Positions 25,130-34,228 are shown, counted from the stretch's first letter. The stretch is DNA of 64,000 bases from Brevundimonas sp. (GCF_016742135.1 NZ_JACVCG010000001.1:496001-560000); one strand, 5' to 3'. Translations and numbers: made by a program. Notes: generated by a model not told the origin, from the letters alone.

Positions 25130-28099
25130 ATGGTGTATCGCCCGAACATGCGCGTACTTGCTTCGGTCCTGCTGGGGGCCACCGCCCTCGCCGGCCTGCC
25201 CTCGCTGGCGAGTGCTCAGGAGGCTCCGGCCAATGCGTCACCTCAGGATCCAGAGCGTCGACAGGATGCCCAGCCCCGGCCGGAGACCCAGGTCGATGAG
25301 ATCGTCGTCACCGGTTTCCGCCAGAGCTATGCCAATGCCATCGCGTCGAAGCGGAATGAGGATTCGATCACGGACGGCATCTCGTCGGACGGTCTGGGGC
25401 GGTTTCCCGACCTGAATGTCGGCGAAGCCCTGCAGCGGGTTCCGGGGGTGCAGATCAACCGCGAGGCGGAAGGCCGCAACGCGACCATCAACCTGCGCGG
25501 CCTGCCGGGCGAGTTCTCGCGCCTGACCCTTAACGGCGTGGCCTTTGCCGAGCCGATCCTGCGCGAATCCGCGCCGCTGGGGGCCTTCAACTCCGACATC
25601 TTCAGCGCCATTGTGGTCAACAAGTCGCCGCTGGCCGACGCCCAGAGCGGCGGCCTGTCGGGCAATGTCGATCTGCGTATCGCCCCGGCGCTGGGCCGGG
25701 CGGACGGCGGCTTCATGAAGGTCGCGTCCGAGTACAATGAACTGGGCGGGACGTGGTCGCCGGCCGCCACGATCGGCTACAACCACCACTTCAGCGATGA
25801 CTTCGCGGTGTTCGGAACCCTGGCCTGGCGCCATGAGGACTTCCGTCGCGATACCATCCTGTTCAACAGCTATGCGGCCTTCACGCCGGCCCAGGCCCAA
25901 CTGAATCCGTCCCTTTACCCCTACTATGCAAGCTCGACGGCCTGCCCGTCCTGCACGGGCAGTACCTCCACGGCCGGCGTGCTGTATGACGCCCAGCACC
26001 GTCAGTATGTTCGCCTGAATGAGGGGGATCTGATCACCGGCGCGATCGGGGCCGAGTACCGCCTGAACGACCAGACGCGCATCGGCATCTCGGGGTTCTA
26101 CTCTGATCGCGACCTGCCCATGACGACGCAGTATCTGCTGATCACCTCGAACAACCAGTCCAGCATCCTGACCGCCAACAGCGCGCCTGTGCGCATGGAC
26201 GACGGTCGCTATGTGGTCGAGGACTTCAGCTTCTCGAATGCCGACATCACCTCCTCGACCAGGGGCTTCAGCCAGACTCAGAAGGTCTGGGGCTTCAACC
26301 TGACGGGGGAATGGCAGAGCAATGACGGCTGGACCGTGAGCGGGACAGCGGCGGTTTCGCGGGCGCAGAATGACTCGATCGAGATTTCGGTCGACTTCCA
26401 GACGCTCCAGACCGCTGCGGGCAATGGCATCACCGGTCGCATCGTGACGGGCGGCGACAATATCGACAACCACATCCAGACCCTCCAGCCCACGCCGGCC
26501 GTCACGACGGCGGGCATCAGCACCGGTGTCTGGGGCGGGGTCGGCGCATCCGGCGCCTGGTTCGACAACGCCAACCCGGCGCTGCGCAGGAACCGCTTCA
26601 ACTTCCAGGGGACCCAGACCATGGGGACCAGCGAGGCGGAAACCGCGCGCATCGACATTGAACGCGACCTTTACGACAGCGGCATCCTGAAGGGCTTCCA
26701 GTTCGGCGGCGTCTATGAAAGCGTCAATTTCATCGCCGAGGGCTATCGCATCATGGCGTATGGTCTGCCGATCCAGAATGTCACCCCCGACTTTCTGGTC
26801 ACGGCGCCGTTTGCCTCCGACTTCTTCAACGGACGGGGCGGCCGGCCGACCGACAACTGGCAGGTTGTCGATCTGAACCGGGCGCTCACGGCCTTGCGCC
26901 CGGTCACCGTCTATCCGGGTGCCGAGCTGTCGCCGTCGGGCTACAACATCAACTATGCGAACAATGCCTATGCCCGGGACAATTTCACCAACGGCACCGA
27001 CATCCTCGCGGCCTACGGCCAGCTGAAGTATGAGTTCGACGTCGGCAGCATGCCGGTCCGCGGCAATGTCGGCCTGCGGTACGAGTCCGCGGAGAACACG
27101 GTCGATGCCCTGACCCGGGTCACGGTGACCAACACCATCGGTGCCCCGTCAGACTTCGTGCCGCAACGGTACCAGCAGGACTACGACAAGTGGCTGCCGT
27201 CCTTCATCGTGATTGCCGAGCCGACCCCGGATATCGTCCTGCGGGCGGCCGCCTACAAGAGCTATGTCCGGCCTCAGCCACTGCAGTTCTCGCCCAGCAC
27301 CGTCGTCAGCGCGCCGACCACGAATGGCGTCTATACCGTCACCCTCGGGAATCCCGAGCTGGAGCCCTATGACGCGACGTCGTTCGACTTCTCGGCGGAA
27401 TGGTACAACCGGCCTGACAGCATCATCTCGCTGGCTATGTTCACCAAGCGGATCACCGGCCTGATCGGACCAATCACCGACCGGAACCTCCTGTGTCCGG
27501 CGGATGGCGGCGGGTGGGGTGTCGGGACCCTCACCATCAACGGTGACCAATGCCTGAGCAGCCTGACCTTTACGCAGGGCGGCGTGACCCAGCCCTACCA
27601 GGTCGTCGCCTCAGGCTTCACCAACCAGGACAATCCGATCACCGTCAGCGGGGTTGAGTTCAACCTGCAACAGTCGTTCGACTTCCTGCCGGGCCTCTGG
27701 TCCAACCTGGGTGGCGGTTTCAACTACGCCTACACCGTCGTCGACGGGAAGACGGTCACCGGCGAGGACGCCACCCTGCCGGGCGTGTCCGAGCATAACC
27801 TGAACGTCATCGGCTATTATGAGACCGAGCGCTACGGCATCCGGCTGGTCTATAACCTGCGAAGCGAATACGACCTCGCCTCTACGGCCAGCTTCACGGG
27901 TGCGGCGCGTCAGGTTCGCGCGCGCGGCCAGATCGATCTGTCGGCCTCGTACAATATCAACGACACGATCTCGCTGGGGCTCGACGCATACAACCTCACG
28001 GACGAGATCCGGGTCGAGTACGAAAACCAGGAAAACATGCCGCGGCGTGCCGACTATGACGGTCGCACGGTGACCATGACCCTGCGGGCGACCTTCTAG
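25130..28099 (+). CDS. TonB-dependent receptor (Caulobacter type)
   Basis: Outer-membrane active transporter, 989 residues. A signal peptide (VLASVLLGATALAGLPSLASA, cleaved before QEAP) is followed by a TonB box (DEIVVTG), the plug domain with FPDLNVGEALQRVPGVQI and a long beta-barrel ending in TVTMTLRATF with a C-terminal Phe. ATG 25130 (MVYRPNMRV) has GGGGAGG eight bases upstream. Caulobacterales use receptors of this type for carbohydrate oligomers. Position between iolG and a TAT-exported lyase-like enzyme suggests it imports the uronide/inositol substrate of this locus. Substrate is inference; family is certain. Confidence 0.93.
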   Translation: MVYRPNMRVLASVLLGATALAGLPSLASAQEAPANASPQDPERRQDAQPRPETQVDEIVVTGFRQSYANAIASKRNEDSITDGISSDGLGRFPDLNVGEALQRVPGVQINREAEGRNATINLRGLPGEFSRLTLNGVAFAEPILRESAPLGAFNSDIFSAIVVNKSPLADAQSGGLSGNVDLRIAPALGRADGGFMKVASEYNELGGTWSPAATIGYNHHFSDDFAVFGTLAWRHEDFRRDTILFNSYAAFTPAQAQLNPSLYPYYASSTACPSCTGSTSTAGVLYDAQHRQYVRLNEGDLITGAIGAEYRLNDQTRIGISGFYSDRDLPMTTQYLLITSNNQSSILTANSAPVRMDDGRYVVEDFSFSNADITSSTRGFSQTQKVWGFNLTGEWQSNDGWTVSGTAAVSRAQNDSIEISVDFQTLQTAAGNGITGRIVTGGDNIDNHIQTLQPTPAVTTAGISTGVWGGVGASGAWFDNANPALRRNRFNFQGTQTMGTSEAETARIDIERDLYDSGILKGFQFGGVYESVNFIAEGYRIMAYGLPIQNVTPDFLVTAPFASDFFNGRGGRPTDNWQVVDLNRALTALRPVTVYPGAELSPSGYNINYANNAYARDNFTNGTDILAAYGQLKYEFDVGSMPVRGNVGLRYESAENTVDALTRVTVTNTIGAPSDFVPQRYQQDYDKWLPSFIVIAEPTPDIVLRAAAYKSYVRPQPLQFSPSTVVSAPTTNGVYTVTLGNPELEPYDATSFDFSAEWYNRPDSIISLAMFTKRITGLIGPITDRNLLCPADGGGWGVGTLTINGDQCLSSLTFTQGGVTQPYQVVASGFTNQDNPITVSGVEFNLQQSFDFLPGLWSNLGGGFNYAYTVVDGKTVTGEDATLPGVSEHNLNVIGYYETERYGIRLVYNLRSEYDLASTASFTGAARQVRARGQIDLSASYNINDTISLGLDAYNLTDEIRVEYENQENMPRRADYDGRTVTMTLRATF

Positions 28100-28114
28100 C
28101 CTTCCTCCCCGAAG

Positions 28115-28150
28115 CCCGGTCGATGCCCGCCTCGTGCGGTGTCGACCGGG
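28115..28150 (+). other. Inverted repeat between the receptor and the exported enzyme
   Basis: CCCGGTCGA (28115-28123) pairs perfectly with TCGACCGGG (28142-28150) across an 18-base loop, starting 16 bases after the receptor stop. There is no following T-run, so it may act as an attenuator or mRNA-stability hairpin that lets the receptor be made in excess over the enzyme. Confidence 0.45.
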
Positions 28151-28203
28151 TCAGGGTAAGGCTGATACCGAGAACAGAGCAATCCGGACAAGCGGAGCTT
28201 CAC

Positions 28204-29994
28204 ATGCGCAGACGCACCTTCCTGACGGGCACGGCGGCGTCCGCCGCCTTCGCACTGTCCGGCCCGGAACTGGCTCTCGGGCGGATGCAGGGAAGGGACG
28301 CGACCACCGTGGCCCTCCTGACCCAGGCGGCCGACCGGTTGGCGGCGGAGGTGCTTGAGGGCCTGGAGCGATCCGGTGCCGGCATGGGCGGTGCGCGCGG
28401 CACCCTCCGTCAACTGCGACGCCTGTTCACGCCCTACATATGGCCGGACTCCCGCTACCATCACAGCGCGGCCCTCGAGGGGCCCATGGAAACCCTGCTC
28501 AGCCGGGTCGAGGCGGCCCAGCACGACGACGGCACCTTCAGCGGGGGAAACCGGCACTCGCCGCCGGACTCGGCCTTCCTTATGGAAGACATGGGGGCCA
28601 TGACCGAGGCTGCGGAGGGTATCCGTCATCCGGTGGTGCGGGCCATTTCAGACCGTCTGGCCGCGATGATGCGCAAGGCGGGCCCCGCGCTGCGTACCGG
28701 CGGCATACACACGCCGAACCACCGCTGGGAACTCTCGGCGGCGCTGGCGCGGATCGATCGGGTCGACCCGAATCCGGCCTATCGCGCCCGCATCGACGAA
28801 TGGCTGGCGGAGGGCGTCGATATCAACGCCGAGGGCATCTATTCCGAACGCAGTTCCAACTATGCCCAGGCCGTCAGCAATCCGTCGCTCCTGCGGCTGG
28901 CCCGCCTGCCGGGGCTGGAGGGCTTGAAACAGCTGGTGCGGCGCAACCTTGAGACCACGATCGACATGGCCGAGCCGACCTATGGCGATGTCGAGACCAT
29001 CTATTCACGACGCCAGGACCAGGCCCAGAGCAGGCAGACCCTGCACACCTATTATCTGCAGTACCGCGAATTGGCGCAGGACTTTGACGATCGTCGCTTC
29101 GCGGGCGTGGTCCGCTGGATCGAGCAGCACGACAGCAGCCAGCTGGGCGACGCCCTGGCCGATGTTCTGGACCATCCGAAGCTGGCCGGGCCGATCCCGT
29201 CGCCGGTCCAGCCCTTCGTCGATCTCCAGCGCTATTTCCGAACCGTCAATCTGGTGCGTGAGCGCCGCGGCGACATGACGGCCAGCTTCTATGCCGGCAG
29301 CGACTGGTTTGAGAACGGTGAGCCCTCGCGCTTCTACAACACCATCGGCTCGGGCCTGGCCACCAATCCGACCCTGATGCGCCTGTGGAAGGGGCCCCTG
29401 GTCATCGACGCCATCCGGGTGATCCCCGACTTCTTCAGCATGGGGCATTTCCGTCCCTCCCATATCGCTCTTTCCGATGACGGCGCGGTCACCCTGAGCG
29501 GCGAGATGAAGGTGCCCTATTACCTGCCCATGCCGGCGGAGCGGCGGGATCCGGATGGAGCCTATGCCCTCAGCCGATCGGTCGACGGCAGGTTTAACAG
29601 CGCGCTCGATTTCAGCCACCGCCCGGCCCATTTCCGCAGGCTGGCGATCCAGATGGTCGCCCGGCCCCAGGCGGATGGCTATGCACTGGATTTCATCACC
29701 GACGGAGAAGCCGAGGTCGATATCGCCATCGAGGTGACCCTTCGCCCCGGCGGCACCCTGACAGGTGTGCAGGAGGTCAGCGGCGTCGGTGCGATACTGA
29801 CAGGAGCGGAGGCCAGCTATACCGTCGGAGGCCAGACCCTGCGCCTCGGCCCCGGTGGCAGCGATGCCATGCCCCGCGTGAGCTCCGGCGAACAGTACAG
29901 CTGGGCCGGCGGACGCCTGAACCTGGCCGGCGAGAAGGTTTACATAACGGGCCAGACCCCCTTCAGCCACACCCTGCGTCTCGCCTTCGACTGA
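28204..29994 (+). CDS. TAT-exported protein, putative polysaccharide-lyase-like enzyme
   Basis: A 596-residue protein I cannot assign to a named family. The N-terminus MRRRTFLTGTAASAAFALSG is a twin-arginine signal, so it is exported folded. The next 370 residues are helical and carry segments such as GGIHTPNHRWELSAALARI, YSERSSNYAQAVSN and TIYSRRQDQAQSRQTLHTYYLQY, reminiscent of the alpha/alpha-toroid of heparinase-like lyases; the last 200 residues look like a beta-sandwich. Conserved-looking His, Tyr and Arg in these segments could form a lyase site. GGAG six bases before ATG 28204 supports the start. It follows the TonB receptor, so extracytoplasmic cleavage of the imported substrate is likely. 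Lyase function is inference. Confidence 0.6.
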   Translation: MRRRTFLTGTAASAAFALSGPELALGRMQGRDATTVALLTQAADRLAAEVLEGLERSGAGMGGARGTLRQLRRLFTPYIWPDSRYHHSAALEGPMETLLSRVEAAQHDDGTFSGGNRHSPPDSAFLMEDMGAMTEAAEGIRHPVVRAISDRLAAMMRKAGPALRTGGIHTPNHRWELSAALARIDRVDPNPAYRARIDEWLAEGVDINAEGIYSERSSNYAQAVSNPSLLRLARLPGLEGLKQLVRRNLETTIDMAEPTYGDVETIYSRRQDQAQSRQTLHTYYLQYRELAQDFDDRRFAGVVRWIEQHDSSQLGDALADVLDHPKLAGPIPSPVQPFVDLQRYFRTVNLVRERRGDMTASFYAGSDWFENGEPSRFYNTIGSGLATNPTLMRLWKGPLVIDAIRVIPDFFSMGHFRPSHIALSDDGAVTLSGEMKVPYYLPMPAERRDPDGAYALSRSVDGRFNSALDFSHRPAHFRRLAIQMVARPQADGYALDFITDGEAEVDIAIEVTLRPGGTLTGVQEVSGVGAILTGAEASYTVGGQTLRLGPGGSDAMPRVSSGEQYSWAGGRLNLAGEKVYITGQTPFSHTLRLAFD

Positions 29995-30212
29995 TCCGAA
30001 GGGCAGGTGTGAGTTCTCGACGCGGTTGATGGCCCACCGTCCGACCTCCTGCTTCCCGGCGTTTCCGAGTCCTTCATCGCAGTTTTGCAGGACCGCACCC
30101 TGTCAGGGGTGATGCCTTGGCGTGACCGGGCCCCCTCACGACCTTCATGAACTCGGGGCGCGTAAAGACCGCTGACGCCGCGCTTCACGGGCTCTATAAC
30201 CCCGGGATGACC

Positions 30213-31289
30213 ATGAGCGAAACAAACGCAGATATCCTCGCCCGATATGCGGCCGTGCAGGGCCGCCCTGAAGAGATGGCGATGCTCTGCAGCCTGCTTC
30301 GCGAGCGTGGCCTTTTCCCGGATGCGCTGGCGCTTGGCGAGGCGGCGGTGGCGGCGGCACCTGACAGTCTGGCGGTGGACATGTGCGTCCGGAGCGCGCT
30401 GGCGCAGGGGGTTCAGTCGTTCCACAGGTCCATGTTGCTCGACGGCAAGCGCAATCGCGCCTACGCCCGTGCTATTGAGGCGGTCGTCAAGCCGGGCATG
30501 ACGGTCCTCGAGATCGGCTGCGGAGCGGGCCTGCTGGCCATGATTGCCGCACGCGCGGGTGCCCGGGTTGTGACCTGCGAGACCAAGCCCGTGATCGCTG
30601 CTGCAGCAACGGAAATCATCCGCCGTAACGGCCTTTCCGACCGCATCCGCGTCGTGGCCAAATATTCGACAAATCTGACTATTCCGGATGATCTCGAGAG
30701 GCCGGCCGATCTGGTGATCCACGAGATCTTCGGGGCCCAGTTGTTCGACGAAGGCGTCACCCGCTCGCTGAGCGATGCGAGAGCGAGGCTGTTGAAGCCG
30801 GGTGCACCCTCCGTCCCCGGGCGCGCCTGCGTGCGCGTCGCCCTGGTGCGCGACAATCGCGAGCGTGACTGTCGCAATCTGAAGGATGTGGAAGGCTTCG
30901 ACCTGTCGGCGTTCGAATTGCTTCAGGAGCCGGAGCGGTGGATCAGGCGAGGGCAGCTACACAAGGTGGAGATGTGCTCGGACCCTGTCTCCGCGCTCTG
31001 CATGGATTACGACCGCTCGCCTCCCTTCGGGCCGGCCTCTGAAACCGTCTCCCTGACCTCGACGGGCGGGCGCATCGATGCCGTGATGCAATGGATATCG
31101 ATTCAGTTCGGGCCCGATGAATCGTATGAGAACGCGCCGCTTCCGCCCGACCCGGAGTCCAGCTGGGGCGTGTCCTTCAGACGCCTGCCTTCGCCCATTG
31201 AAACTGTGGCAGGGGAACGCGTCGATGTGACCCTGCGACATCGGGGAATGCTGCTCACGCTTGATGTCGCCAAGCCCCATGTTGGCTGA
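30213..31289 (+). CDS. PRMT-like SAM-dependent methyltransferase
   Basis: A 358-residue class I methyltransferase resembling protein arginine methyltransferases. After about 90 helical residues it shows motif I VLEIGCGAGLLAMIAARAGA and, about 100 residues later, HEIFGAQLFDEG, which matches the position of the PRMT double-E loop. The C-terminal half is beta-rich as in PRMTs. Starts at 30147, 30207 and 30213 are all in frame; none has a clear ribosome site and 30213 is arbitrary among them. Its stop overlaps the start of an HprK-like fragment by 11 bases, so it belongs with the RiPP-like island that follows. The substrate may be a peptide; that is inference. Confidence 0.7.
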   Translation: MSETNADILARYAAVQGRPEEMAMLCSLLRERGLFPDALALGEAAVAAAPDSLAVDMCVRSALAQGVQSFHRSMLLDGKRNRAYARAIEAVVKPGMTVLEIGCGAGLLAMIAARAGARVVTCETKPVIAAAATEIIRRNGLSDRIRVVAKYSTNLTIPDDLERPADLVIHEIFGAQLFDEGVTRSLSDARARLLKPGAPSVPGRACVRVALVRDNRERDCRNLKDVEGFDLSAFELLQEPERWIRRGQLHKVEMCSDPVSALCMDYDRSPPFGPASETVSLTSTGGRIDAVMQWISIQFGPDESYENAPLPPDPESSWGVSFRRLPSPIETVAGERVDVTLRHRGMLLTLDVAKPHVG

Positions 31290-31623
31290 CCAGGCTCTGC
31301 GGGCTCGCCGCATCGACCCTTCCGATCCATCGCGGGAGTTGTTCGTCGCCCAGGCGTTCGGCCTCCGGTGGTCTTCCGACCATCCGCTTGTCCAGTTTCG
31401 AGCGGATGAGGGATCCGGGCCACCCGATGTGCAGGTGAGGCGCGTCGAGAGTCTTGGCGACAGGGCTGGCGGACGGGTCGTCAACAATGGCCTGGTGTTC
31501 GCCGATGGCGCGCGCTTCCGGTTCGGTGACGCCATGTTCGACACCTTCGGAGGGGACCGTGTCGATTGGTGGTGTCCGCAGGGGCATGAGATGCCGAGCG
31601 CCTTTTACGGCACCGTAGCCGCC
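31279..31623 (+). pseudogene. N-terminal fragment of an HprK-like kinase
   Basis: About 115 residues from MLADQALRARR resemble the N-terminal part of HPr-kinase-related proteins found in lasso-peptide-type clusters (NNGLVFADGARFRFGDAMFDTFGG, then PSAFYGTVAA just where family members continue into the LHASAV and P-loop region). The P-loop kinase domain is absent. Downstream of about 31623 the same frame merely reads the antisense of an oxygenase gene. The start overlaps the stop of the PRMT-like gene, as expected for an operon. Family call is moderate; truncation is clear if the call is right. Confidence 0.45.
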
Positions 31624-32163
31624 AGGGCCCCCGGACAGGAGTGGATGGACGCGATGCTCACAGCGTGTCGACACCTCGAAGACCAGAGCAGTGCCCGGGC
31701 TGTCATGCTTGAACTCGATCAAGGTCTGTCCATCAGGTTGGCTCCGCATCTCGAACAATCCGCCCGTGTAGGGTGCTTCGCCCAGTCCGATTGTGATTCC
31801 CAGCCGACGCGGCACCGGTCCGTTCAGGTCGTCGTGCCACGCCAGTTCGTCGCCAGCCCGCGCCCGGGTGCGGACGATTCTGCCCTCGACGCCTGTGATG
31901 GGTGCGCAACCGCTTATCGCCTCAAGCCAGCGGAACAGTTGAGGGCGTCGCAGGGCCAGCAGCAGGGCCGTTCCCGCCACTGGCGGCCTTTCCACCTCGC
32001 GGTGGCCAAGGTGTTCGACGTGATCGGAGGCGAAGGAAGCACGGTCGCACGCGGCCATGACAGAGCGCAGCAGTCCGGGCTCCAGCACGTCGGGCAGGAC
32101 CAGGGCACGAGAGCGTGCGAAAGCCGCGCGGGCGTGGGCCACGTCCGGAATCGTCGCGCCCAT
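31624..32163 (-). pseudogene. 3'-truncated 2OG-Fe(II) oxygenase
   Basis: About 180 residues from MGATIPDVAHARAA match a small 2-oxoglutarate/Fe(II) dioxygenase: iron ligands in WHDDLN (His110, Asp112) and CEHRVHPL (His170). The family normally continues for about 15 residues with a 2OG-binding Arg and a GWF-type ending; here the similarity stops at LLSGGPG and the frame runs on for about 120 residues antisense to the HprK-like fragment (to 31255). It is therefore cut at the same point as that fragment, and the Arg is lost. It may still be translated as a chimera, probably inactive. Confidence 0.55.
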
Positions 32164-32381
32164 CGGACCAAGGCTGGGTGTATTCAAGGCGCAGCATCCA
32201 TGGGCGAGGGGCAACCCGTATGGGGGAATTCGGCGGGAACTCCGACTGTCCTCGAAGTCATGCCCGTCTTGCAATGATCAAATGTCGGCTGCACGACGTG
32301 AACCGGGCGACCTGCTCCTGTGGTCCCCGTCACAGAGACAATTGAGTTGACCTCGGCCCGGGATTTCGGAGACGTGTCCTG
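32164..32381. other. Gap in the RiPP-like island, no supported gene
   Basis: About 220 bases between the truncated oxygenase (leftward) and the methyltransferase operon (rightward), so it should contain divergent promoters. Two short plus-strand frames (25 codons from 32200; 41 codons from 32220 with four Cys) were read as possible precursor peptides; neither has a convincing ribosome site or leader pattern. Confidence 0.4.
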
Positions 32382-33197
32382 ATGAGTCCACGGGGCAGTG
32401 TCAGGGCGGGGAGGGTGGCGACGCGCCGGAGCAGACTGGCGGAAGCAGGGCTGGCGCGGCTTGGAGATGTGCTCCGCCTGTTCCGGGAGCCCCGTGCATG
32501 GTCGGAACTGGTGACACGCACATTGTTCCCCTCCCGCATACACCAGGACAACAGCTTCACCTGGCCCGACCGATACCCGGCCCTCTTCACTGCGGCGCAA
32601 ACGCTGCTGGCCGACCGCGCGCCTCTCCGGATTCTCTCGTTCGGATGCTCATCAGGCGAAGAGGTCCAGAGCTTGCGTCACTACTTCCCGGACGCGGTGA
32701 TTGTCGGTGCCGAGATCAATGCCAGTCTGCTGCGGGCCTGTCGTGAACGGGAGGTAGAGGGCCCGACGTTGTTCATCAGCTCGAGGGATGAGGTCATTCA
32801 GGCCCATGGACCCTTCGATGCAATCTTCTGCATGGCGGTGTTCACCCGGCGGCCGCATGAAGTAGAGACACGGGACATGCGTGACATCAGTCGCTTCTAC
32901 CCTTTTGATCGGTTCGCGGCGTGGGCGCGGTTTCTCGCCTCCCAGCTGACGCCCGGAGGCCTTCTCATCGTCGAGCATGCCCTTTACCGGGTTGAAGATG
33001 CGCTGGAGGGATTGCCGTTCAGGCCGGTCCTGACCCATGGGTTTGCGCCCGCCAAGGGGCCGCGTTTCGATCCGTCCGGGATGCGGCTGGCATCGCCGCA
33101 ACTGATCGCCCGGATATTCTCGCGCACAGCACTCGCCAGCACGCGCGAACCTGAGCCGCCGGCGTCACTGTTGCCCAGCAAGTATGGCGAGGCATGA
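32382..33197 (+). CDS. CheR-like class I methyltransferase
   Basis: A 271-residue SAM-dependent methyltransferase. Motif I is ILSFGCSSGEEVQSLRHYF, the CSSGEE signature shared with CheR-type enzymes; VVGAEINASLLRACRER supplies the acidic residue binding the SAM ribose and FDAIFCMAVFTRRP is motif IV. It is not a chemotaxis CheR by context. The stop overlaps the next gene (ATGA), starting a three-gene coupled operon with the beta-propeller and B2-like genes. The substrate is unknown; methylation of a peptide or its product is a contextual guess. The start is not well supported by a ribosome site. Confidence 0.72.
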   Translation: MSPRGSVRAGRVATRRSRLAEAGLARLGDVLRLFREPRAWSELVTRTLFPSRIHQDNSFTWPDRYPALFTAAQTLLADRAPLRILSFGCSSGEEVQSLRHYFPDAVIVGAEINASLLRACREREVEGPTLFISSRDEVIQAHGPFDAIFCMAVFTRRPHEVETRDMRDISRFYPFDRFAAWARFLASQLTPGGLLIVEHALYRVEDALEGLPFRPVLTHGFAPAKGPRFDPSGMRLASPQLIARIFSRTALASTREPEPPASLLPSKYGEA

Positions 33198-34228
33198 CCG
33201 GGCAAACGCGTCCCTTGGCCAGCCGTCGGGTCCTGGGCGAGGCACTGGCGCGCCGGGCGTACGGGGAACGCCGGGTCCGTCTCGCCAGCCGGGACCTCAG
33301 CGGATGCGAGCATCTGGTCTCGACCCGCCGCGGGCTGTTCGCCGTGGCCCGTGATGGCCATCGCCTGATCGCCCACGGGCAGTTCTTCGGCCTCACGGTG
33401 GCCGGGAATACCCTCTTCGCCTTTGAAGCCTGCGATCGACCGAGCGCGCTGAGCCGCCTTGGCCGCATCGTGCGGCTGCATCGCGCCGGCGACGAGATCG
33501 TGGCAGCCGACGTCTTCGTGGACGGCCTCGACAACGGGTGCCACCAGATCGATCTGATCGGCGACACCCTGTTCGTTGCGGACACCTATCGGCAGATTGT
33601 CGTCGCGATCGAGCCGGACGGAACCGTGCATGAATATCAGCCGATACCGTTGGCGGCGGCGCGCGATTGGGAGAACGGCTACGTCCATCTGAACTCCCTC
33701 ATCGCCAGCGGAGACTACCGTCTTGCGCTTCTTCACAACGGCGCGGGGCACACGGGACTGTGCAGCGAGGTAGCGATCCTCGACGCCGACTGGCGCCTGA
33801 TCGAGCGGCGCCCGCTCGCGGGATCCGGGTGTCACGGCCTGGCGGTGCTGGAAGACGGTACGCTGCTTTCCTGTGGGTCGTTCGCCGGAGAGCTGATCGG
33901 CTCCGACGGCTTGCGGGTGAAGGTGACGGAGCTGATGACCCGTGGCCTGTCGGTGGGCCGGGAGGAGATCGTCGTCGGCGGTTCGGTCTTTGCCGAACGG
34001 GATGTCCGTGACAGGTCAACGGGAGAGGTCTTCTTTCTCGACCGGGACTATCAACTGCTCGGAACGCTGGCCATGCCCGCCCCGCCAACGGAGATTCGCC
34101 GTATCGACGGGGCGGATCTGTCGCTTTCAAATCATGTCCACCGTCTGGGCCTCGAGGTGCGCTGGCCGGCGAGGCCGACGCCCGCTGCGATCACAACGGG
34201 CGAAAGGGTGAAGGGGGTATGGCCGTGA
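33194..34228 (+). CDS. Beta-propeller protein of unknown function (DUF4915/NHL-like)
   Basis: A 344-residue protein with repeated beta-propeller-like blades: GCHQIDLIGDTLFVADTYRQIVVAIEPDG, YVHLNSLIASGDYRLALLHNG, GCHGLAVLEDGTLLSCGSFAGELIG and GEVFFLDRDYQLLGTL, each a piece of a four-stranded blade. No signal peptide or membrane helix is evident, so it is cytoplasmic. It resembles DUF4915-type proteins, whose role is unknown. Its ATG overlaps the methyltransferase stop and its stop overlaps the B2-like start by 10 bases, so the three proteins are probably made together. A scaffold or recognition role in peptide maturation is speculation. Confidence 0.65.
   Translation: MTGQTRPLASRRVLGEALARRAYGERRVRLASRDLSGCEHLVSTRRGLFAVARDGHRLIAHGQFFGLTVAGNTLFAFEACDRPSALSRLGRIVRLHRAGDEIVAADVFVDGLDNGCHQIDLIGDTLFVADTYRQIVVAIEPDGTVHEYQPIPLAAARDWENGYVHLNSLIASGDYRLALLHNGAGHTGLCSEVAILDADWRLIERRPLAGSGCHGLAVLEDGTLLSCGSFAGELIGSDGLRVKVTELMTRGLSVGREEIVVGGSVFAERDVRDRSTGEVFFLDRDYQLLGTLAMPAPPTEIRRIDGADLSLSNHVHRLGLEVRWPARPTPAAITTGERVKGVWP

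Noticed and set aside
30029..30112. Short 27-codon frame with three Cys (MAHRPTSCFPAF...)
   Set aside because: No ribosome site and no leader/core pattern of a lasso or other RiPP precursor; length is within chance.
30013..30150. Open plus-strand frame of 46 codons between the exported enzyme and the PRMT-like gene, possibly a precursor peptide or gene remnant
   Set aside because: It has no start codon near its beginning, no ribosome site and no recognisable similarity.
32220..32345. 41-codon frame with four Cys upstream of the CheR-like methyltransferase
   Set aside because: It is the tail of a frame antisense to the oxygenase fragment, and the start lacks a ribosome site; a precursor role is not supported.
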